Program-made: the position numbers and the translations under genes
NCBI GenBank assembly: GCA_030734395.1
Contig: JAUZTG010000041.1
Coordinates: 1,116,001-1,180,000, forward strand
DNA length: 64,000 bases
Direction of reading: 5' to 3'
Source of the DNA: Sarocladium kiliense
Lineage: Eukaryota; Ascomycota; Sordariomycetes; Hypocreales; Sarocladiaceae
The notes under the pieces: model-generated
What the model saw: only the letters and a program-made list of their open reading frames with translations
What the model was told of the DNA's origin: nothing
The model's database searches: none
In this document: piece after piece, positions 45,613 through 57,066 of the stretch
Position numbering within the stretch: the stretch's first letter is position 1
Layout: each line of letters begins with the position of its first letter

Positions 45613-46290
45613 TTACACGCCGAAAGCTTTCATCATGCTCTCCTTCCACTCCTTTACTTTGGGCTCCATGGCCTTGGCCCTCTCCTTGACATCATCCCGA
45701 TAGAATGCCGCCCTGTCCGGGTAATATTCCTCGAACTGCGGCTTCCCATCTGTAATGGTGAAGATGGAGCGACGCTGAGCCTTGGTGTAGATGTGCACAT
45801 CCGGATCGATCTCCATCGCACAATCAAGAGTCCCAACACGGACGTAGGACATGTGAGGACCCGCATCCGCGTAGTAACTCCAGAGTCCAGAGCGGCAAGA
45901 AGGGCAGCAAGCAATATGCTGCCCGGCGCCAGAAGTGCTCGGCACCGTGATTACCTCCGGCTGGGCCATCTCGACGCTCTCTTTCTGTTTAAGATTCGGA
46001 GGAACCTCAGCATCGACAAGACCGGCGATGGTAGCGTTAGCAGAAGTCGGGATGGAAGCGCCACCACATGGGTCGGAGATGGCGGGAGGGCAGCGCGGGG
46101 GGAGAAGGGTGAGGTTATGGGACTCGATGACGGCATTGAGGGCAAACGCGGAGCCTTGTTGGAGTTGACAGGCGGTGCAGTGGCAGCAGTGGACGAGGAT
46201 GGGAGGGAGTCGAAGCTGGAAGCGGATTTGGCCACAGGGGCAACCGCCTTCCATGGGGAAGAGACCTGGGGTAGAGGCGTAGTGCGACAT
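45613..46290 (-). CDS. GFA/CENP-V-type zinc-binding protein
   Basis: Single exon, 225 residues. It has the cysteine pattern of the glutathione-dependent formaldehyde-activating (GFA, Mss4-like) fold: CPCG at residues 17-20, then HCCHCTACQ at 34-42, and later ACCPSCRSGLWSYY. These cysteines bind zinc in the family. Between the second and third clusters lies a longer loop of about 90 residues rich in Pro, Thr and Ser, longer than in minimal members. After the last cluster come VRVGTLD and HIYTKAQRRSIF, typical of the C-terminal strand. Function in fungi is largely unknown; formaldehyde or S-glutathione adduct chemistry is known only for a few homologues. The ATG at 46290 is the first before the first cluster. 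Confidence 0.85.
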   Translation of the reverse strand: MSHYASTPGLFPMEGGCPCGQIRFQLRLPPILVHCCHCTACQLQQGSAFALNAVIESHNLTLLPPRCPPAISDPCGGASIPTSANATIAGLVDAEVPPNLKQKESVEMAQPEVITVPSTSGAGQHIACCPSCRSGLWSYYADAGPHMSYVRVGTLDCAMEIDPDVHIYTKAQRRSIFTITDGKPQFEEYYPDRAAFYRDDVKERAKAMEPKVKEWKESMMKAFGV

Positions 46291-47577
46291 GGTCGTTGGT
46301 TCGGTTTCACTCGTACGGAAGACAAGCCAGTATTCAAGATAAATGGTGTAGGCAGCAAACAGTAAGTCGTGGGGATAGAAGAGAGAGAGAGAGAGAATTA
46401 AAAGAAAGTGAGGCTTGTGGGAGGAAGAAAAAAGGTGATAAGATGCGTGTAAAGTGAGTGCGGGGGTCTCTGAGTGCTGGCCAGTGAGGGAGAGGGAGGA
46501 GGCCGAATTGGGCAATTTTGGAGGGTTAAAGAGGAGGGGGGCAAATGGGAGGAGGGCCTGAGGTGTCAGCGAAAAGGCGCACGGAGGAACATTGGGGGGA
46601 AGAACGGAAGGTGTATCATGGGAAATGCTTTGGATCTGATTGAAGAGATGGTAGCTAGTCTCATCCTGTGCAGTTTCTCGGCGTGGTGTGGTCAAGCGTA
46701 AGGTACTGTCGTGAAGCTGAGTGAACAAGGCGCTTGTGGCTTTGGGGACTAAAGTTAAGAGTGTTGGACAAACAACCTGACCCGATTCCTCACTCAGCAA
46801 TTGAGCCGGGTGGTAGAAAAGTCCGAGGGGTAAGAGTACCCGGAATGTAGGAAAACCGCTACGCTGCAAAGGCAGGCGTGGTGCAGAAGAATACGGTGCT
46901 GACGGTCGGCGTCGCCGATGATAAGAGAGGGAGAGGCTGTGTGTGACTTGGCGTGTTTGACTTGGGCTGAGCAAAAGAACGGGGAAGCCTGTCGGGACTA
47001 GCGTGGGACACCGTTAGTTAACGGGGCGACTAATTGGGCTGGCCGGTTTTGACACGCCGTTTGACGCGGGAGTCCGGCACCTGAGCCACGCGTCAGGACT
47101 CGACGGCAGAGCTTCAGCTTCCGGGGTTGGGAGCGATGATTCGTTATCATATGTTGGATGGGTCAGATATCAGATCAAATAATGGTGATGCTTGAGGAAT
47201 TACACACGCGTCCCCGCACTGCTCCTCTCTGAGTCATCTACTCGCCTGTCACATCCTTAGATCCCCCAAGATTGACTTTCCATCATTCTTCAGCCTTGGA
47301 GGCAGCCTAAGGGTCCCCTACTGGACCGCTGCTCCACTCCGACTACTCGCCCGGCATCTCGCTGCCGTTTTCGCCCAGTGGCAGGTCGAGCTACCGCCTC
47401 CAAACACCTAAACCAAGATGCCACTAACGCCGCCTTAAACCTACTGCAGCTTTCCCTACGATCCCTCGTCATCAGCCATCCTTGTCTTTTTCTTTGCGGG
47501 TTTCCCTCTTCTTACTTCTTTGGTCGCCGTCATGACACTTGTCGCATCTCCAATCCTTCAGCTTAATCATTGCCAAG
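46291..47577. other. Divergent promoter, GFA-type gene / Zn2Cys6 regulator
   Basis: 1.29 kb between divergent starts. A GA dinucleotide run of 8 units lies at 46381-46396, in the likely leader of the GFA-type gene. No separate gene recognised. Confidence 0.55.
46381..46396. repeat. (GA)8 microsatellite
   Basis: Eight uninterrupted GA units about 90 bp upstream of the GFA-type gene start. Confidence 0.85.
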
Positions 47578-49519
47578 ATGCCCAACGTCGGCCGCCCCAG
47601 TAGGGACTGCCATCTGTGTCGCGCAAGGCGTGTCAAGGTTCGTTTGACCATTCCAGACCTCACCCCCTCCCCCCGCACCTTGTCACTGTGTCTTCTGAAG
47701 ACTGACCTCATCTCCCGTTTTGCAGTGTGATCTGGGCAGACCGGGCTGCCAGCGCTGCGTCAAGTACGGAAGGGAATGTCCTGGCTATCGCGATCAGCAG
47801 GAGCTCGTCTTTCGAACAGTTAACCCGACTACTGGAGCTGCGACGAAGCAGCAGAAGAAGCAGCAGCGCAAGAAACAGCAAGGTCCAGATGAGAGCGATA
47901 GGGATAAGGCTTCCAGCTCGTCATCGCCCGAGTCAACGAGCAGCAGTGGCAGCGACAACGGGGAATACACAATTCAGCTCTATCCGGCCAAGACCAAACC
48001 CTCACCCACGGACTCCGACGACGACCCATTCGCCTGGGCCATCGCCCCCTCACTCTCCCAGCATTGGACTGCACAGTCTGTCCCAATCGTTCTCTCCATC
48101 TACTCCTCCCTCGATTTCCTCAAAGATGTCATCCGTGAAAACGCCTTCGATGGCCCGCTCCTCTGGGCTACCCACCTCTTCTCACGCACCTATGTCACGA
48201 ACCTTCGTCAGCCAACTGCCCTGAGCAATGAATCTGCTACCGAGTCAGCGCAAGAGATTGGCACATATATGGGCAAGACGCTGAGTGCGGTTGCTACGGC
48301 TCTCAAGACGCCTGATGGTGCTCTGAGGGACGATATTATCAGCGCTGTCTGGATGCTGTGCAATTACGAGGTACGTCACTGATGGAAACTAAGGCGTGCG
48401 TGGAGAAACGAAGGAGCTGACTGAGGGGTGATATAGATCATCGTTGGATCAATTGGTCGAATGGAGACAGAAAGCCCTTGGCACGCACATGCTGCTGGTC
48501 TTTACGGCATGCTCAAGACAAGAGGCAAGGAATCGCTTCACACGACGCGCGGCCGCAACGTCTTTTGGCCGACTTTCAGCCTGGTGGTAAGCCTCTTTCT
48601 TGCCCTTGGAGATCACTCCCTGCCTTCGTAGATTCTCAATGCTGATTTGCCTTTGTCACAGCAACTTGACGCCATCCTGAGCAACCATGAATGCCCACCC
48701 GAAACTGACGAGTGGCTCGAGATCCTGTACCCGTACAGTATAGGCTTCCTTGGCTACCACATCGCCGTTTTCCAGAAGAAGGTTTGCCACTTTCAAACTC
48801 GGGCAATTGACATCATCTCTCAGCGCGATGCAGCTCTTGCTACTGCCGAGTATACCGCTCTGTTCTCTGAGTTGACCGAAGCGGAAAATGAACTGGGAGA
48901 GTTTGTTTCTTCTCTGGATCGGAATTCGCATCACTCGGATGAGTACATGGTGGTCATGCACCTTGCTTCGATTGTCAAGGCATACAATATCCTGCTCCTG
49001 CTCACAAATGTTACGACACATGACCCGACGAATCCGACGCCGTTTGATACTTTATATAAGCGTCGCGCGTATTGCCTTGGGAGAGTGCGCGATGTCGCCT
49101 GGAAAATCCTTGCTGCCACACCTGATCTCATCGCAGACCTGATCCGTAAGCGATACAACGTCTTCGACGCCCTTTTCCAGGCCCTTAGACTCGTCTGGCC
49201 CCTCACCGCCGTTCGTCTCATGCCCTCTACGCTACCTCAACAAAAGGCCCAGGCCGCAAAAGGACTGCTCATCATTGGCAGGCAACTCGGAGTGAGGCAA
49301 GCTACGCGCAGCTACAGTATGGTTGACAGCATCCCGATGGAGGCGAGAGTGCCGAAGAAGCCTCCTGTCGGGTTTCTCGCGGAGCTGGAGGTCGAGAAAG
49401 ACATGTGCACTGGATACATGGACGCGGAGTTGCGGGAACCGAGTCCGGAGGAATTGATTGGGGATATTCCGCCGCCGAAGGTCTTGCCGGAAAATGCACT
49501 CGAATTCTTCATGATATGA
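47578..49519 (+). CDS. Zn2Cys6 transcription factor (C-terminal fungal_trans_2-like region)
   Basis: Nuclear regulator. Four exons: 47578-47637, 47726-48370, 48437-48586 and 48662-49519 (570 residues). The zinc cluster has Cys 11, 14, 21, 28, 31 and 38, with spacing 2-6-6-2-6, split by the first intron as in many family members; it is followed by PGYRDQQELVFR. A Gln/Lys-rich and then Ser-rich linker spans residues about 60-110. The rest is helical and resembles regulators of the fungal_trans_2 type (SLSQHWTAQSVPIVLSIYSS, AVWMLCNYEIIVGS, WHAHAAGLYGMLKTRG). The N-terminus MPNVGRPSRDCHLCRARRVK is typical of this subfamily, which supports the ATG at 47578. Targets are unknown; nearby cutinase and GFA-type genes are candidates only by position. 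Confidence 0.9.
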
Positions 49520-49677
49520 ACCTGTCATACTGGAACCGAAACCCGAACCACCAACCATAAGGACCTTGCTCGTCCTAATAAAAAGCAAAACGCCGATCAC
49601 CCTCGGACAGTGATCCACCATCCAAATCCGTCCATTGACATCCGGCATGGAGTCGCATTGTCTGCTCAGACGTCGAC

Positions 49678-50394
49678 CTAAGCCGTGGCGACACCTGCAG
49701 CAGTAAGAGCAGTCTCAAGGAAGTCGAGCATCTCTGGCACACGGCGAGTGTAGTCAAGGTGGGCAGGGAGGATAGTGAGAGTGCCACGGCAGACAGCATC
49801 ACCACGGTTGCAGATGATGTTGGTTTTAGCAGGGTCGAAGTTGGGGATCTGGCCGTTGTCCTAAGCCTTGGTGTTAGCCAGCGCTCATCTTGGATATTCG
49901 GGAGTCGATATGTTTACCTGTTGGTTCTGGGTATCTCCGAACATGAAAGCAGCCGCAATCTGATCCTTGGTCGCCTGAGGGAGATCCTCAACAGCGCGGT
50001 GCGTCACAGCCGCGCCTTGGCTGTAGCCGCCAACCACAATGGCCGAGTCGGGGCATTGGCTGGCAGCCTGCTCAATGAGGCCTTGCATTAGACCAATGCT
50101 CCTGCGGTCACTGCCTCCAGGAAGGGCGTTGGTGCTGAGCAGAGCAGCGTACTCGACGCCCTCGACGGCGACACGGTCAGCTCCGAAACGATCCTTGAGA
50201 CCGTTGCCGGTGGGAGGACCAACAACGGTACCCATATCGCCGATCTCCGTAGAGCCACGGGCGAAGATCATGATCACATCACGGCAGCCGCCGTCAGTGA
50301 ACTCAGAGGCCCGAGTACCAACGCGGCGCTGGCGGGGCTCGATGGGGCCGGCCAGAGCGGCGGAGGCGAGAGCGAGAATGTGGAGGAAGTGCAT
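49678..50394 (-). CDS. Cutinase (secreted serine esterase)
   Basis: Hydrolyses ester bonds of plant cutin or similar polyesters outside the cell. Two exons: 50394-49918 and 49860-49678 (219 residues, usual length). A signal peptide is followed by a short basic propeptide (MHFLHILALASAALA, then PIEPRQRR). The alpha/beta hydrolase marks are present: CRDVIMIFARGSTE with the oxyanion region, the nucleophile Ser125 in GGYSQGAA, then a catalytic Asp180 in CNRGDAVC and His193 in LPAHLDY. Four cysteines (37, 114, 176, 183) fit the two disulfides of the family. The gene follows the Zn2Cys6 gene tail to tail with only 158 bp between stops. Confidence 0.94.
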
Positions 50395-53300
50395 CGTTGC
50401 GGTATTGACTTGATTTTCGAGAGATAGAGACTGTGTGTTCGTGAAAGAACGTGAAGAGCGAGTGAAGATGAAAGACAGGAGAGAGGTCAACCAGGACCTG
50501 AAAGAAGGTATCTGAAGAAGAAGATGTGCGGAAGGCTTGCTTGCGGCTGGGTAGTCAAGACGAAAGGAGAAGGAAGGAGGAGAGAGGATCTTCGTCTGTC
50601 TTATAGACTTTTCTCTCCCATCCAAGCCCTCGTTGAATAAGCTTAAAGGAAACGCAAGGACCAGTTTCTTCGGAGGATTTCCTCTGTCTTGGCCCAGGGC
50701 GTGAGAATGAGGTTGGAGTAGAGAATGTTCTGACGAATCGCAACAAAGTGCCGAAAAGCGTCAAGTGTATGTTTTAGCTTCGACTTTCTTCTTCACCTTT
50801 TTACTCAGCCTTGGTCTTGTAGGAGAGGGAGAGGGACGAGCGTCAGCTCATGTTGAGGGATAGTGCTACGACGGAGGAAGAAGAAGAAACGACGAATGGT
50901 CACCAAGAGCCGAGGCTCGGGGAGCTAGGTTCATTAAGAGGTTCATGCTTGAACTGCAACTCTTTCTCATTGGGTTTCTTCTCCAGTCTTCCGGTGACTT
51001 GACTTGTTACTTTTCGAGATATTAAGCGAGCAGGGTGCGGCTGTGGCTTCTTGGCTGCGATGGTCCAGGGGTTGGGGCCAAGGCGGGGGGGGGGGTCATC
51101 GAAGCCATTGCTGTGGGAAGAGGGAGATGTTGACTTTGGTGGTGTTAGTCGGTCGTAGGATCATGAGATTCCGCAAGAATTACAGAATCGGGTTTGGCGT
51201 GGGTTGTGCTTTTGGTTGTTTCATTCATTTAGTGAATTTGGGCACTGACCACGGCGTTCTTAGTGGGAGTTCGTCACAGAGTGAGGTGAGGTGAAAGGTG
51301 TCTGGACAGGTCAGACGCGTTTCGGATGGAGGGCGGCAGTGTCGCTTTGGGCCCCCCTGCCCAGTTCCCCCCACGGAATGAAGCAGGCGAGCTGGGAAAG
51401 TTTGCTCGGCTATTAGATTCCTGGTTGGTGGGATCTTGAAGGCTTGGTTTTCCTCTTGACAGCGGCAGGTGGTTGTAATTGGGGCTATATGTGGCTTATA
51501 TTAGAGGGCAGACTGTCACCTCTATCCTGTGTATAGGTAGTGGTTGAAAGACAGCGAGCGGCACGAGGAGAGGGCGGCATAATAAAGCACGGTTCAGTGT
51601 GACAAACTGACAGAGAGAACTTCCTGGAACTTTCCTTCTCTTGGTTTTGGGGCGCAAGGCATAGCTGACTGTGTTTGAACCATCACTTCAGGCGCGTCTT
51701 CCAGCTTCCCTCACCGTCTCTTTGCGGGACGAGGTCGACACAAGGCTTAAGACGATCTACCAAATAGGAAATAGACGCGAAAGAGTGATGAATGACCAAA
51801 AAAAGGAGCCAAGAGGATCCAACCAATTGTCATCGGGCGAGACAGCCGAATGGCGGGGACAGGTCGTGACGGTGAAGACGTTTCACATTGCTTCTGCTAC
51901 AGTGGAGATGGCGTGGCAGAGCACGGTGCTTGTTGGGACGTGAAAACTGGCTGTGAGGGAATTGGTGCGAGAATATGGGAAAGTGGTATCAAACGATGTA
52001 GGAAAAGTAAAGTTCTTTCAAGTCCAGAAGTTTTAGATTGCTCGATGCGCTTTTTCGCGAACACTGATGGGCCGAGTTCTGGTTGATGTTGCGCGTTGCT
52101 TTACTTGTTGCTTGCGAGTAGGGGTTCGGTTGAAAATCCAAGCTGAGATGAATCCAAGGGCCAGTCTAGAGAGGGAATAGAATCGAAAGAGAGAAGGACA
52201 ATCATGCCATTCTGTTGCTTTTGCGATGATATTGCAGTCGGGCAGTCAAAGACTGCTGGGCAAAGAAGCAACCGTAGCGAGGACCGAGGCACCTTAGCAA
52301 CCAGTAATCTCTCTATCGCATCAACCCGAACACTTAGGAAACGAGAGCCAACAGCCTCGAACCTCGGCGATTGAGCAAGAATAACCTCATTCATGGTGTG
52401 TCAAAATGACTTGAAGCCGACGTAGACATGGTCTTATAAGACGTGCCTTGTCTACTGGGATGTTGGGGGAAGGTGGGGGAAGGAATCGCATGAGTGACCG
52501 TTCGAGTAGACGCAAGACACAGTCTCCTGCAAGTTACGCCGGTAGATCCGGCTTGGGACTATGCAAATCAACACTCATGGTTTTCTGCGAGACACCTGAA
52601 CATTTGCAAGGTGCAGTTTATTCAACCACGGCGTTCTGGGGCCATACGCAAGGTGTAGGCCATCTTGATATAGCATCCTCAACTCCCATCTCGCGCCGAG
52701 AGCCATCGAACCACCCTGGAGTGATGAAGACACTGTGGTCATAGAAGCTCTCAAAATGGGGAAATGGCTTGCTGCGACGCAGCCTCCAACATGACCTGAA
52801 GTCTGCTTACTGCTGAATGGACGCAGCCTCAATTGGGACGCGAACGAATCCGCTCCTCTCAAGTCAAGAAAGTCTCCAGACCCAAGTCTCGCAACATCAT
52901 GGGCACAAGCAGCCATTGCGATGGGTTCATTCAGTCGGTTTCATACTCTACAGAGTGAAAGTACGTGCGAATAACACAGTGTCCAGTCTCACCGCACTGT
53001 GTCGCATCCAGCCAGTCGCGTGACGTCAAGCCCATCACGTCCAACCAAGCTTGCAACCAAGCTTTCTCAAACCCGCGCCAGCACAGGAATCCCAGTAACC
53101 AGTGAGCTTCAATACCCGGCCAGCAATGCACCACCGTCATCCTGAGCTAGCTACCATGGTTCTGTGTCTGTTCAGTATGCTTGTCCAGCACATGCTTCGG
53201 CGCTATGCAGCCGGCAGCGGCAGCACCTCCAGAAAGCAGATCAGGGAGAATGTGGCCCTAGATAGCTCAGCCCGGAGCAAAACCACCACCCGACCACACT

Positions 53301-54129
53301 CAAATGGCGGTCGCAATCTCTTTTCGGTTGATGACTGCATCTGCCGCTACTCTCCTCGACCAAACACAAGCACTGGTAGTGATACTATCCTGATCGTCAG
53401 CACCCCGGTCCTTAGACCACCAGTGAGGTCATCCACCCTTTCCGCGGAGCCATCCAATCACTCTTCCACCTAGTCGACCAGGGGTATTCTTCTTTCGGTA
53501 GTGAGCGACATGGCCACCCCAGGATCCGTCCTCCGAATTCAGGCTTCTAGGTCGCCTCTGGTGCTGCAGGGCTGCCTCTTTGGGCCCCTCTTGGTTCGCT
53601 GGCTACCGCCGAGCAGTCGATGATGGCATGGCGTCGTTTTTCCAGTGACGACGGTCAAGGTTCCCCAGTGAACAAGGCCACTCATCATGTGTGGAAGATT
53701 CCAGGGGAGATGGGTCAGGGGACAGACAGGTGGATGGTGAAGAAGGGCTCCGCGCGATGAGCTTGCCCTTCCAGAGCGATCGACTTGGCTCATGACTTCC
53801 TGTTTCTCCACGTCTTGGTGTGAGCTTGACACCGACCTTTTCAAGAACTCTCTTCTGCTTTATTCTCGACTATTCTGGAACTTCAGCCCTCGTATCGTGT
53901 TTGGAATCTGCAACCTCCTGCTGCTGTGCAGCGACACCGTCCTCGTATCGACGCAGCCCCGAGCCTTATCTGGTACCCTACTGGGCGATGAGCCATCCAC
54001 CCACGCGACATTGATGCAGGGTGCTGGCTACATCATAGCTGCCCTGCCAAGGACGGTGCGCAGTACCCGCCCATACAGTGATATCCGCCTCTTGCTTAAC
54101 CGCCCTGCTCGAGGGAACCTCTTCTCTTC
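50395..54129. other. 3.7 kb divergent spacer
   Basis: Between the cutinase start and the Kelch-protein start. Contains a run of 11 G (51085-51095). Several frames of 60-120 codons are open but none has family signatures or consistent splice borders. Upstream regulatory DNA for both genes is the simplest reading. Confidence 0.5.
51085..51095. repeat. Run of 11 G
   Basis: Homopolymer within a G-rich stretch (51067-51095) of the cutinase upstream region. Confidence 0.85.
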
Positions 54130-56792
54130 ATGATGCCGTCGCCTCCAACTAATGTGGGATTTGAACGAGTGAGCGGCCAACATACATCTCGGCCAAAATT
54201 CAATTCACAAAATACATCCGACCGTCTACGTGAGGGTACTGTCTTCGATCCTCCGCCGTTCAGGATGGTTGGCAACATCCGGAAAGGTCGTCGCTCAGTC
54301 TTCAAGGAAACTGGTCTAGAAGAAGAGTTCTCATCAGAACCAAAGACTTCACATTCAAGCTCAGACAACGAACACGAGCTCTACACCGTCAACGACGAGA
54401 AGTCATTCGGTGTCATCACCGGCCTGCGATCAGAGAGGAGAGACGTGGCTGCCTCGAAACCGGAATCACCACAAAGCCAGAATACAGAACAGAAGCAGCA
54501 CCAACGCAGTGGTAGTAGCGGTAGCGGGACGAAGTTGAGGAGGCGACAGACTTCCGATCCTGACCAGCCGTGGTACGCGAGGCTTTACAAATCAGACGGA
54601 CGACCAAGAGTACAGGCTGCCTCGGACGCACCTCCTGGAGGGAGCACAGGCCTCCCTCGATTTACGATGATCGCCTTGCTCATTGCCATCATCATCCCCG
54701 CCCTAAGTCTTCGCAGCAGTGCTGAGGGCACCAAAGGGGCGAGCGTAGCCAGTGCTGGTCCGATTGTCCGCCGAGACGACAGTCCCACTGACGTCTGTAT
54801 CAGATGGGCACACCAGGCTGCTCACGTCAATGGCAAGGTTTACATCTATGGTGGACAAGCTAAGAAGGAGAGTGAGAGCGAAGCCAATAACTGGAACAAC
54901 TACTTCCTCGAACTCGATCTCACCAAGGACTGGAGTACCAGTTCTCCTGAGCTGAAAGGTCTCGCTGTCCCCGATGGGCCGCCCGAGGTGTCTCTGGGCT
55001 TCCTTTGGAATGACTACGAGAATCTCTACCTTTATGGAGGCCAATTCTCCGACAAGCCATATGTCGAGCCGGAGCGCGAGTCAATCTGGAAGTACTCCCT
55101 TCCCGATGAGGAGTGGGTTGAATGGGAGAACCCCAAGACATCCAAGGGAAATTACTCCACCGAGGGAGATCTTCCTGTACATCGAGCTGCCGAAGGTGCT
55201 GGCGTATCTGTCCCCGAGCTCGGGCGCAGCTGGTACTTCGGTGGCCATATGGACTGGGCCACTATCCCCGGCTGGAGCAGGCAGATCGATCGCGTCTATC
55301 TGAAGAGTCTGCTCGAGTTCACCCATCCCAACTTCATCAACAATGGGGTTGAAAGTCTGGTCGACAAAGGAGCAGGAGATCGCGGCGCGTTTCGCAATAT
55401 CACTGAGGGCGGTGTTCAGAATGAGGACTTCCCAGAACGTGCTGATGGCACTTTAGTATATGTCCCTGGATGGGGTGAAGACGGCGTCTTGATTGGCCTG
55501 GCTGGAGGCATGATCGACGAGTTTACCGACAACCTCCAGGTCCTGGATGTGTACGACATCGCCAACTCCGAGTGGTTCTACCAGAACACCACAGGAGACA
55601 TCCCGGGGGTTCGTGTCAACCCGTGTGCCGTAGTAGCTGGTGCGAAGGATTGGTCCAGCTTCCAGGTCTACATGTTCGGCGGGCAAAACCTGCAGCCATA
55701 CGTGAGTTCTAATGGTCCTTGTCTGTATTTCCTCCTCTAACAGCCCTACAGACAGAGCAGATCCAGTACGATGACATGTATATCTTGTCCATCCCTGCAT
55801 TCACCTGGATCAAGGTCGACCAGAACAGCGACAACAGGGCGTCCGCGCGTGCTGGTCATACTTGCACTATGCGTGACGGGCAAATGATTGTTGTTGGCGG
55901 TTTCATTGGAAATGACAACGAGTGCGATTCGCCCGGTATTTATGTGTTTGATGCCACTACTCTAGAGTGGAAGAACAAGTTCGAGGCGGGCGACCATGAT
56001 GAAGACTACGAAACCGACAACACCATCAGAAGCGGTTCGTGGGGGTACAAGGTTCCGCAGGCGGTGCAAGAAGCTATCGGCGGTGGTGAAGATGGAGGTG
56101 CAGAAGCAAGCACGCCTTCTGCTTCGGCCACGGGAGGTCCGTTCGCCACGGGCAAAGCACCAGTCATCACAGTTACCCAAGCCGGACACACGGCAACGAT
56201 CACCTCTCCAAGTGGTGCTACTGGTGCTCCTTCCGACAACGATAAAGACAGCGATGGTAACAGCAGCAACAACAATAATGACGACTCCTCCAACGATGAC
56301 CCCAACCCAGGTCTCATCGCAGCAGGCGTCATCGCAGGCATCGCCGGAGCCTTAGCCTTCTACCTGGGCTTCTGCGCCTGGCTCTACCGCCGTCAAGTCC
56401 GCGCCTACAAACAACACCTCGCAATTTCAAACCGCTACGGCACATCCCCCGGCCCTGCCTCCGCAAGTCTCGGCCTCTTCGGCTCGCGCCGTGGCCGCGG
56501 CCGCGCCCGCGATCCAAGCGAGCACTCCTCCTTCGGCTGGGTCGGCTCCGGCAGCGAACCACGTTGGATGACAGAGCCCAAGTTTGTGTCCTCTGAGGAT
56601 GCGAGCCCGGGGAGTGGGAGTGGTGGACTTGCGGCGGCGGGAGCACCGTTTGGGAAACAGAGTGAGGAGACGAGACCGAGGACGAGTAGCGAAGGGAGTG
56701 GCGATTCGTTGCTCGAAGGGCAGGAGCCGAGTTTCTTTAGTGTTGTGATGGGGCCGAGGAGGGCGTTGAGGGTGGTCAACGGGGTGGATTGA
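54130..56792 (+). CDS. Kelch-repeat protein with two membrane segments
   Basis: Two exons, 54130-55701 and 55752-56792, giving 870 residues. Residues 1-175 are hydrophilic, rich in Ser, Glu and Arg, and precede a hydrophobic segment at about 178-195 (MIALLIAIIIPALSL). Right after it stands a dibasic IVRRDD site. Then follow Kelch-type blades, each with Gly-Gly and spaced aromatic residues: KVYIYGGQ, NLYLYGGQF, SWYFGGHMDW, VLIGLAGGMIDE, VYMFGGQNLQ and MIVVGGFIGN. A Ser/Asn/Asp-rich linker leads to a second membrane helix at about 708-735 (IAAGVIAGIAGALAFYLGF), followed by a basic YRRQVRAYKQ and a disordered tail. The propeller should lie outside the cell or in the lumen, between the two helices. 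Related Kelch proteins in fungi are often of unknown role, with some tied to cell polarity. The ATG at 54130 is the first; the next is the following codon. Confidence 0.85.
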
Positions 56793-57066
56793 GGGATGGA
56801 TGTGAATGAGCGATGAGACTGTAATGATAGCGACCATAACAAGCGACTGATATAGCGACTGAACTATGTAAGAATTTGCTTTTGCCTACTACCATTTATC
56901 CGTCTATCATCTCAATCTCGGTGAGTTGCGTAAACAAAACCATGACGTATATCCAAAATCATCGCTTTATGTAATGTATGTACAAAACTTCGCCAGCGTA
57001 AAGCAGGGTATATCGACGAGAGAGAGAAATTTTACCATTTCAAAAGCCTCCATTCCAAAGATTTAC

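Noticed and set aside
46291..46974. N-terminal extension of the GFA-type protein to 46974
   Set aside because: The frame stays open upstream but reads as low-complexity Ser/Leu/Pro and crosses the GA microsatellite; the ATG at 46290 gives the normal protein.
53792..54133. 113-codon frame just before the Kelch gene
   Set aside because: Ends inside the start region of the Kelch gene in another frame and has no conserved feature; taken as leader sequence.
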